Assembly (NCBI GenBank): GCA_902761275.1
Contig: CACWJS010000015.1
Coordinates: 1-40,602 of the forward strand
Reading direction: 5' to 3'
Origin: an uncultured bacterium
Lineage (GTDB): Bacteria; Verrucomicrobiota; Kiritimatiellia; RFP12; UBA1067
DNA length: 40,602 nucleotides
Within the stretch, counting starts at the first letter, position 1. Each line of letters begins with the position of its first letter. The notes beneath the pieces were generated by a model. It searched no databases. It had not been told where the DNA came from and saw nothing but the letters and a program-made list of their open reading frames with translations. Positions 19,279 through 26,561 of the stretch are shown piece by piece. The translations under genes were made by a program, and so were the position numbers.

Positions 19279-20841
19279 ATGAAAATGCATAAAAGGTCTG
19301 TAGTTTCCTCGATTGCGGCAGCGCTGTGCGTATGCGCCTCAGTCGCCGCCGGCGAGGTTAGGGAGCCGACGCTGTGGGCGGACGTGCCGGACGTCTCCAT
19401 GTGCCGCAAGGGCGGGAAGTACTTCATGGTCTCGACCACGATGCACTTCAACCCCGGCATCCCCGTCATGGTCTCGCAGGACCTCGTCAACTGGAAGATG
19501 GCGAGCTACTGCTACCAGACGGTCGAAAACCGTCCCTGCGACAGGCTGGAGAACGGCGAGAACGACTACGCCTTCGGGACTTTTGCCTCCTCGATAAGGT
19601 ACAACGAGTCGGACGGATACTTCTACGTCATCAGCGTCAACGTGAGGATCGACGACACGTATCTTTTCAGGACGAGGGATCCGGAGAAGGGCGGCTGGGA
19701 GTTCCACCGTCTGAAGAAGAACCAGTACGACGCCTCGATCTGGATCGAGAACGGGCGCTTCTGGGTCTTCGCCACGATGCCCGGCAAGCCGTACAAGGTG
19801 CGCCTTACGGAAATGAAGCCGGACTTCTCCGGTTTCGTCGACGACGGCATGATAACGCTCGACAACGTCACCGACTGCGTTGGCGGAGAGGGGCTCGGCG
19901 AAGGCGCGCAGGTGATGAAGCGCAACGGCTGGTACTACATCGTCAACATCTGCTGGCCCGCGGGGAACTGCCGCACCGTGGTAGTCCACCGCTCACGCTC
20001 AATGCAAGGACCATGGGAGGGACGAGTCGTGTTCCAGCACGCCGGAATCGCCCAGGGTTCGTTCATCGACACTCCCGACGGAAAGTGGTACGCGTATCTC
20101 TTTGGCGACAGAGGCGCCGTCGGACGCTGTCCGTACATCCTCCCTATGACATGGAACGACGACTGGCCGGTGATCTCGGAGGAAAGCCTCCCGCATCCGT
20201 CTGGAAGGCCCGGCATCGTGTCGGCGGACGATTTCGCGTCCGAGAGCCTGTCCCTCGTCTGGCAGTGGAACCACAATCCCGCTGACGGCCTCTGGTCTCT
20301 TGCGGACAGGCGCGGGTGGCTGCGTCTCAAGACCGACAGGGTCGACGGCGATCTGCTCTCAGCGCGCAACACGCTGACGCAGCGCTGCTGGGGTCCGACA
20401 TGCTCCGCTGCGGCGAAAATCGACATCAGCGGACTTGCCAACGGGGACAACGCCGGAATCGCGCTTTTCCAGCGCGACTACGTTTCGCTTTCGGCGACGA
20501 AGGAGAACGGTACGTCGTACCTCGTCCTTCGCCGGGCGGAGGACGGAAATGTGGGCGAGGTTGCGCGCGTCCAGGTCTCGCCCTGCGCGAGGACCGTATG
20601 GGTGCGTGCCTACGGCGACTTCTCGCGCGAACCCGAAAAGGACAAGCTGTGGAATTTCCCCGGGCGCGACGAAGGGTGGTTCGCGTATTCCACGGACGGC
20701 AAGTCGTGGACGCCCATCGGCGGCAAGTTCCACCTTGAATACACCGCGCCGCATTTCACCGGCTACCGCTTCGCGCTTTACATGTACTCGACGCTCAAGT
20801 CCGGCGGACACGCCGACTTCGACTGGTTCCGGATTAAATAA
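19279..20841 (+). CDS. Secreted GH43 enzyme with C-terminal beta-sandwich
   Basis: The 520-aa protein has a signal peptide (1-24), a GH43 propeller (about 27-320) and a C-terminal beta-sandwich of about 190 residues like those in GH43 xylosidases and arabinofuranosidases. Motifs include LWADVPDVSMCRKGGKYFMV with the base aspartate, MVSQDLVNWKM, QYDASIWIENGRFWV and EGLGEGAQVMKRNGWYYI with the likely acid glutamate. It probably releases xylose or arabinose from oligosaccharides. Start ATG 19279 is preferred over 19270, since the latter overlaps the -10. A DUF1593 gene follows after 15 bp in the same operon. Confidence 0.92.
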   Translation: MKMHKRSVVSSIAAALCVCASVAAGEVREPTLWADVPDVSMCRKGGKYFMVSTTMHFNPGIPVMVSQDLVNWKMASYCYQTVENRPCDRLENGENDYAFGTFASSIRYNESDGYFYVISVNVRIDDTYLFRTRDPEKGGWEFHRLKKNQYDASIWIENGRFWVFATMPGKPYKVRLTEMKPDFSGFVDDGMITLDNVTDCVGGEGLGEGAQVMKRNGWYYIVNICWPAGNCRTVVVHRSRSMQGPWEGRVVFQHAGIAQGSFIDTPDGKWYAYLFGDRGAVGRCPYILPMTWNDDWPVISEESLPHPSGRPGIVSADDFASESLSLVWQWNHNPADGLWSLADRRGWLRLKTDRVDGDLLSARNTLTQRCWGPTCSAAAKIDISGLANGDNAGIALFQRDYVSLSATKENGTSYLVLRRAEDGNVGEVARVQVSPCARTVWVRAYGDFSREPEKDKLWNFPGRDEGWFAYSTDGKSWTPIGGKFHLEYTAPHFTGYRFALYMYSTLKSGGHADFDWFRIK

Positions 20842-20856
20842 GGAGGACTTGTCCAG

Positions 20857-22236
20857 ATGAAGAATATTGCAGTTGCCGCTTTTGCGCTATTGACCGCATT
20901 GACCGCTGCTGCGGATGCGAAGCCGCGGCTGTTTGTCCTAACCGATCTTGCGAACGAGCCGGACGACGAGGAGTCGCTTGTCAGGCTACTCGCGTACGCG
21001 AACGAGTTCGACATCGAAGGAATCGCCGCGACCACGTCGTGCCACCTCAGGCAAAATCCGCGCGAGGACATTCTCCGTCACACAATCACCGCGTATGGCG
21101 AAGCGTGGACAAATCTGAGCGTTCATGCGCATGGGTATCCGACTTTGGAGAGGCTATCCGCAGTTGCGGCTTCCGGTCAGCCGAGGTTCGGCGTCGAAGG
21201 CGTGGGCGAACCGTCTCCCGGTTCGCGGCTTCTTGCGAAGTCGATAAAAAGCGACGATCCGCGTCCGCTGTGGGTGTCTATATGGGGCGGGGCCAACACG
21301 CTTTTGCAGGCGCTCAGGGAATGCCGCGCGGAGATGAAGGACGACGAGCTTGCCGCCGCGCTTGCGAAGCTTCGCGTCTATTCTATATCCGACCAGGACG
21401 ACGCGGGGCCTGCCGCGCGGCGCGAATTCCCGTCCGTGACGTGGATCGTCGATCCGAGCTATCCGTTCGACTACCGCGACTATTGGAAGTCGACATGGAA
21501 CGGCATGGCGGGCGATGTGCGCGGCGAGGGGCGAAAGTTGAATCTGCCATTCGTCGAGCTTGCGGACAACGAGTGGCTGAAAACGAACGTCATGGAGAAA
21601 GGCCCGCTCGGCAAATGCTACCCGCCGCACATCTACAGCATGGAAGGCGACACGCCGTCGTTCCTCGGGCTTATCGCGAACGGGCTGGGGTGGGCGGAAT
21701 CGCCCGCCTACGGCGGATGGGGCGGGCGCTATGAATGGCGGACGCCAACGGGCGAGTCGCATCCTGTATGGACGTCTCCCGAAAAGCCGGACGAGCTGAA
21801 GGGATTGCGTTCGCCCGGACATTCGGTGATGCGCTGGCGCGAGGGCTACCAGCTCGACTTCGCTGGGCGGATGATGTGGGCCGTCACGCCGAAATACGAA
21901 GACGCCAACCACAATCCAGTCGCCGTGCTGAACGGCGACAGGACGAAGGGCGTGGTCAGGATAGCCGCGAAGCGCGGAGACAAGGTCGCGCTTTCTGCGG
22001 AAGGGTCGAGCGATCCGGACGGCGACGCGATTTCATTCGAGTGGTCGATATACCGCGAAGCAGGGACGCTTAACGGCGGTGATCTTCGCGCAGACGGCGC
22101 GCGCGCCGTTATCGATCTTTCGGCGATTCCCGAAGGGGCGTCGGGATCGCTTCATGTCATTCTACGCGTGCGCGATTCCGGCACGCCGACTCTCTTCGCC
22201 TACCGCCGCGTGATAGTTGATCTCTCTGCTCCATAA
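20857..22236 (+). CDS. Secreted DUF1593 / Sde182-like nucleoside-hydrolase-fold protein
   Basis: The 459-aa protein has a signal peptide (1-20). The first 300 residues match the DUF1593 (Sde182-type) family, with a nucleoside-hydrolase-like aspartate cluster: RLFVLTDLANEPDDEESLVR near 24-43. The last 100 or so form a beta-sandwich (VALSAEGSSDPDGDAISFEW). The family occurs in polysaccharide-utilisation loci and was named for a cellulose-binding protein; the substrate is not established. AAGGAGG gives a strong ribosome site 15 bp after the GH43 stop, so it is the second gene of that operon. Its stop codon overlaps the operator of the next gene. Confidence 0.85.
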   Translation: MKNIAVAAFALLTALTAAADAKPRLFVLTDLANEPDDEESLVRLLAYANEFDIEGIAATTSCHLRQNPREDILRHTITAYGEAWTNLSVHAHGYPTLERLSAVAASGQPRFGVEGVGEPSPGSRLLAKSIKSDDPRPLWVSIWGGANTLLQALRECRAEMKDDELAAALAKLRVYSISDQDDAGPAARREFPSVTWIVDPSYPFDYRDYWKSTWNGMAGDVRGEGRKLNLPFVELADNEWLKTNVMEKGPLGKCYPPHIYSMEGDTPSFLGLIANGLGWAESPAYGGWGGRYEWRTPTGESHPVWTSPEKPDELKGLRSPGHSVMRWREGYQLDFAGRMMWAVTPKYEDANHNPVAVLNGDRTKGVVRIAAKRGDKVALSAEGSSDPDGDAISFEWSIYREAGTLNGGDLRADGARAVIDLSAIPEGASGSLHVILRVRDSGTPTLFAYRRVIVDLSAP

Positions 22237-22278
22237 CCCAGTAGGATGATGTTCTTGCCGCGCGATATTTTGTATAAT
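22233..22278 (+). promoter_or_regulatory. Regulon operator and -10 of the 1400-aa enzyme gene
   Basis: ATAACCC-AGTA-GGATGAT (22233-22250), 22 bp, then TATAAT (22273-22278). The ATG is seven bases on. There is no TGN extension here. Confidence 0.8.
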
Positions 22279-22285
22279 CTGCGGC

Positions 22286-25200
22286 ATGAAAACCACAAGA
22301 GGAATCGTGCTGGCATGTGCGGCAACCGTGTTCGCCACGGTCTCGCTTCGTGGTAATCCCGTATGGACAGGTGCATCAAGTTCCGATTGGTGGAACGCCG
22401 ACAACTGGACGCGGTGGCCTGAGGGATATGATGCAGGCAACGTGCCGTACGCCATCCCCGAGCCCGTCTTCTCGGATGATGCCGGCGGCTCTTCTACGGT
22501 GGACCTTAACGGACGGCGCGCCGAGGCGTCTGGCGCGGTGTGGGTGAGGCGATGCGACCGCGAGATGATTCTGTGGAACGGCGCGGTCGCGATGGATTCG
22601 GATTTGAACCTCCGCAGCACGGAGGGCGAAGGCGCGGTGACGAAGGGACCCGCCCTGCGGCTGATGAAGCTGGACATATCGGTCAACGGCAGCGTGAACA
22701 TCGGCGGCGACTGGAGGCATGACGGAATCGGAACGCTCTTCGTCGAGGACGGAACGGTTCTCAACGCAAGGGATCTGCGAATGGCGATCGGATCGGGCGA
22801 GCGTTCGTACTATGTCCAGAATGGAGGTGACGCGCGCTTCCACTGGTTTTGCTGCGCATCGCGGACCCAGGGTGGAGAGGGTAGTATTGAACTCAACGGC
22901 GGCGTGCTGAAGGTCCCTGGATTCGAGATTTCGGGTAGCGGGAGCGATCCGTATTCCGTCGCGACGACCCTGCACCTGAACGGCGGCGTGCTAATGCCGC
23001 ATCCGAACAACTACGGATGGGTGTCCGGCGAGATCGTGCCGCCGTGGCTTCCGACGGTGATCGGTAGGGCCGGAGCGAAGATAGACACGGCCTGGCGTGA
23101 CGTCCGCATCGCCTCGAATTCGCTGACGGCCGACGTGAACGACGGCGGATTGACGAAACTCGGCGGCGGAACGCTCGCGGTCGTGCGCGGCGTCGTCTGG
23201 AGGGGCCCGACGAAGGTAATGTCGGGTACGCTCGATCTGTGCGGACACTCCGACTGGCTGCCATGGGGATCTAAGCTCGTGCTCGGGGGTGGCAAGGTCG
23301 CAAATCTCGGGCCAAACGCGCGCTTCTCCGACGTCACGGTCGAAGACGGGGAGTACGAATCGTCGGAGGTCTTCTGTGCCGACGGCGGCACGGTGCATCT
23401 TAAGGGCGGGGTCCTGACAGTCCCGAAGGACGCCCCCTATCATGTGTCCGTCTCCGGCGGTTCGCTTGTCGTTTCTGGCTTCGCACCCGGCGAGCAGGTT
23501 TCGCTGCCAGCCTGCGTGGAGTTTCCGCAGGAAGCCTCCGGCCTAAGGTTTGACGTCTACTTCGCGGAACGGTCGGACGTGATGAGCGTCTTCGTCGACG
23601 GCGAAGGTAGCGTCTCCGGCACCACGCAGGGAGCGACTTCGCCGAAATACGTTAACGGCGAGTTCTACGGGAACCCGATCCTCGACCATCGCTTCACTGC
23701 GGATCCGACGTCGGTCGAGCACAACGGACGTCTCTACGTCTACGCCACGAACGACCACCAGCAGTTCGAGGAGTCTGCCGCTGGGACGGGTAACTCGTAC
23801 GAAAAGATAAAGACGATCACGATGATGTCGACGTCCGACATGGTCAACTGGACGTACCATGGCGAGATTGACGTTGCGGCTATCGCGCCCTGGATCATCG
23901 CAAGCTGGGCGCCGTCGGTCGTCTCGCGTGTCGAGGCTGACGGACAGACGCATTTCTACATGTACTTCTCGAATTCAGGCGCGGGCACGGGCGTGCTGAC
24001 TGCAACAAGCCCAGTCGGTCCTTGGACAAGTCCGCTGCCGGGTCCGCTTGTGGACCAGTCGTCGTGGTTCACGCGCGGATGCAAGGTGCCGTTCGACCCG
24101 GGCGCGGCGATTGCCCCTGACGGCACTGGCTACCTCACCTTCGGCGGCGGCGATGCGCGGATCGTGAGGCTCGGCGCTGACCTCGTTTCCGTCTCGGGCG
24201 AGGCGTCCGTGCTGCCTGCGCAGTTCCACTTCGAGGCGAACGAGCTCAATTTCATCGGCAACATGTGCGTGTACACGTACAACGTCGACTGGACGGGTCA
24301 CGACGGTTGGGATGCGCAGTGCGCGGCGCCATCCTCCTGCTCCATGGTGTATATGACGTCGGGTGATCCGATGAACGAGTCGAGCTGGACGGTGCGAGGG
24401 GAATACAACGCGAATCCAATGAACTTCGGCTGCATGCCGTGCAACAACCACACGCATCTGCAGAAGTTCAAGGGAAGATGGTATCTCATATACCACAACC
24501 AGGAGCTGCAGAAGGACCTCGTCCATGCCATGCGAGGAATGCGCAACGTCAACATCGATCTCTGCGAGGTTGACGAAGACACGGTTACGATCAGCCCCGT
24601 CGAAAACACGCGAAGGGGCGTCGAGCAGGTGGAGAGCCTCAACCCGTACGGCAGGCTGCAGGCCGAGACCGCGGCCGCAACGTCGGGCGTGTGCTTCGTC
24701 CCGCTTGCGGCGCCAGGGGACATGGCGGCGAGGGCGAAGACCGGACGCGGGTGGATCGCACTGCGTGGCGCCGACTTCGGTCCGACTTCCCCGGAGCTGC
24801 TGACATTCCGCGCAAGGGGAGGTGGAAGCATTGAGGTCCACCTCGACGCGCCGGATGGTCCGCTCGTGACCGAGTGCTATGTCAGCGCCGGATCCGAGTT
24901 TGAGGCGGCGACGAGTTCGAACTGGGCCTGGGCCACAGGGGTCCACGACATCTTTGTGGTCCTTGACGGTTCGGTCGAGCTGGACTGGTGGACGTTCGGC
25001 GGATTCTCGCGCAGCGCCGCGGAGTTCGTGAAGGACATATCGCTTGGAATCAACATCGGGAACACGCTGGACTGTCCCACCGCGAACGAGCTTGACTGGG
25101 GGTGCCAGCGGGTCACGAAGAGTCTGTTCAGGCTCTACAGGGAGAAGGGGGTAAACGCCGTGCGCGTGCCTGTCACGTGGAAGAACCAGTTCAGCCGCGA

Positions 25201-26488
25201 TGATCCTGAGCACAGGATCAGCAAGGCGTTCCTCGACCGCGTGCAGGATGTCGTCGACATGTGCCTTGCCGAGGGGATGATCGCGATACTCAACACCCAT
25301 CACGATTCCGGCGGAGCGGGCTGGCCTGATGAATGGCTTGCGGTCGACGGAGCAAACGAGGATGCCGCGAACGCCGTCCTTGCCGACGTATGGCGACAGA
25401 TAGCGACGCGCTTCAGGGACTACGGCGAGCGGCTTGTCTTCGAGGGCTTCAACGAAGTCAGGAAGGCGACCGCGTATTCGGGCTACGACGGCCAGCAGTC
25501 CGGCATGGACGACTGGAGCGGAAAGCCCCTCTACTGCGAAGCGGTGAACAGGTACGCGAAGACCTTCTACGACACTGTCCGCGCGACGGGCGGAAACAAC
25601 GCAAGCAGATATCTGCTCATCGCGACGTATGCGGCGACCGACTACGAGCCGTCCTGCCTTGCGTGGCGCCATCCGTCGCCAGGGGACGACCATGTGATGG
25701 TCTCAATCCACGCCTATGAGCCGGGCTCGTTCTGCCTGAGGGGAAATGACCCGGAGTACAGAGAGCAGGATTTCGCCGATTGCTTCGAACGCGTTTTCGG
25801 GATGCTCAAGCGCGTCTTCTCAGACAAGGGCGTCCCGGTTATTATAGGCGAGGTCAACGCGGACATGCGATTCTACGACGATGCGAAAACCATTCCGAAC
25901 GACGCGGACCGCGTGAACTGGGCCAGGCACTATGCCCGCGAAGCGGCAAGATACGGCTTCCCGTGCTTTCTCTGGGACAACGGATACGACAGGGGCATGG
26001 GGCTCGTAAACCGCAGGGACGTCGAGTGGAGCCACCCCGAGATCGTCGATGCGTTCAACGAGGGCCGCAGCGTAGGGAAGGGGCTCCCAATCCCCACGGC
26101 TCAGTGTGTCACGATGACGACGGCGGCGCCCGTTCCGTATCAATGGCTTGAGCCGTATGTCCTCAAATACGGCGGCGGAGACTACGAGACTGCGGGCAAC
26201 GCCAGCGGAGCGAACGGGGGCGCGCTCTGGGAGTCGTATGTAGCGGGGCTTGATCCCGACGACCCAGACAGCCGACTTCTGGCGATGATCGAGATGAAGG
26301 CCGACGGCTCGCCGGAGGTGTCCTGGGATCCCGATCTCAGGAACGCCGACCCGCCACGCAAGTACACGGTCCTGGGCAAGCAGTCCCTTGACGACGCGTC
26401 GTGGACCGTTGTGACGGAGGAGAACCTTGACCAGATGAAGTTCTTCAAGGTCGTCGCGGAAATCGATAGCTCCCGGCTATCATCCTGA
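22286..26488 (+). CDS. Secreted PATR-GH43-CBM6-GH5 multifunctional xylan enzyme
   Basis: This 1400-aa protein is modular. A signal peptide (1-24) precedes an N-terminal beta-rich region (25-450) with an autotransporter-associated strand repeat (GLTKLGGGTLAVV...VMSGTLDL, about 288-320). Next come a GH43 domain (452-785), a CBM6 (789-906) and a GH5 domain (908-1263) with acid/base E1057 (FEGFNEVRK) and nucleophile E1189 (IIGEVNAD). A C-terminal tail (1264-1400) has PYQWLEPYVLKYGGGDYETA and WESYVAGLDPDDPDS. The GH43-CBM6 part is a paralogue of the gene at 17751-19190, and GH5 of the gene at 29599-30762. Arabinose removal and backbone cleavage on one chain is the likely benefit. The tail may serve secretion or surface attachment. 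No barrel domain is present. Confidence 0.92.
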   Translation: MKTTRGIVLACAATVFATVSLRGNPVWTGASSSDWWNADNWTRWPEGYDAGNVPYAIPEPVFSDDAGGSSTVDLNGRRAEASGAVWVRRCDREMILWNGAVAMDSDLNLRSTEGEGAVTKGPALRLMKLDISVNGSVNIGGDWRHDGIGTLFVEDGTVLNARDLRMAIGSGERSYYVQNGGDARFHWFCCASRTQGGEGSIELNGGVLKVPGFEISGSGSDPYSVATTLHLNGGVLMPHPNNYGWVSGEIVPPWLPTVIGRAGAKIDTAWRDVRIASNSLTADVNDGGLTKLGGGTLAVVRGVVWRGPTKVMSGTLDLCGHSDWLPWGSKLVLGGGKVANLGPNARFSDVTVEDGEYESSEVFCADGGTVHLKGGVLTVPKDAPYHVSVSGGSLVVSGFAPGEQVSLPACVEFPQEASGLRFDVYFAERSDVMSVFVDGEGSVSGTTQGATSPKYVNGEFYGNPILDHRFTADPTSVEHNGRLYVYATNDHQQFEESAAGTGNSYEKIKTITMMSTSDMVNWTYHGEIDVAAIAPWIIASWAPSVVSRVEADGQTHFYMYFSNSGAGTGVLTATSPVGPWTSPLPGPLVDQSSWFTRGCKVPFDPGAAIAPDGTGYLTFGGGDARIVRLGADLVSVSGEASVLPAQFHFEANELNFIGNMCVYTYNVDWTGHDGWDAQCAAPSSCSMVYMTSGDPMNESSWTVRGEYNANPMNFGCMPCNNHTHLQKFKGRWYLIYHNQELQKDLVHAMRGMRNVNIDLCEVDEDTVTISPVENTRRGVEQVESLNPYGRLQAETAAATSGVCFVPLAAPGDMAARAKTGRGWIALRGADFGPTSPELLTFRARGGGSIEVHLDAPDGPLVTECYVSAGSEFEAATSSNWAWATGVHDIFVVLDGSVELDWWTFGGFSRSAAEFVKDISLGINIGNTLDCPTANELDWGCQRVTKSLFRLYREKGVNAVRVPVTWKNQFSRDDPEHRISKAFLDRVQDVVDMCLAEGMIAILNTHHDSGGAGWPDEWLAVDGANEDAANAVLADVWRQIATRFRDYGERLVFEGFNEVRKATAYSGYDGQQSGMDDWSGKPLYCEAVNRYAKTFYDTVRATGGNNASRYLLIATYAATDYEPSCLAWRHPSPGDDHVMVSIHAYEPGSFCLRGNDPEYREQDFADCFERVFGMLKRVFSDKGVPVIIGEVNADMRFYDDAKTIPNDADRVNWARHYAREAARYGFPCFLWDNGYDRGMGLVNRRDVEWSHPEIVDAFNEGRSVGKGLPIPTAQCVTMTTAAPVPYQWLEPYVLKYGGGDYETAGNASGANGGALWESYVAGLDPDDPDSRLLAMIEMKADGSPEVSWDPDLRNADPPRKYTVLGKQSLDDASWTVVTEENLDQMKFFKVVAEIDSSRLSS

Positions 26489-26525
26489 CGGGTGATGCCG
26501 CGTGACGGGGCGCAAATGATACAAT
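26479..26525 (+). promoter_or_regulatory. Regulon operator and -10 of the 972-aa PATR protein
   Basis: ATCATCC-TGAC-GGGTGAT (26479-26496), one of the best copies, overlaps the preceding stop codon. TGA-TACAAT (26520-26525) follows after 23 bp. A leader of about 30 nt with AAAGGAA precedes the ATG, so this one is leadered. Confidence 0.88.
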
Positions 26526-26561
26526 ATAAGCGAAAACATACCTCAGTGAAAGGAATGTCTT

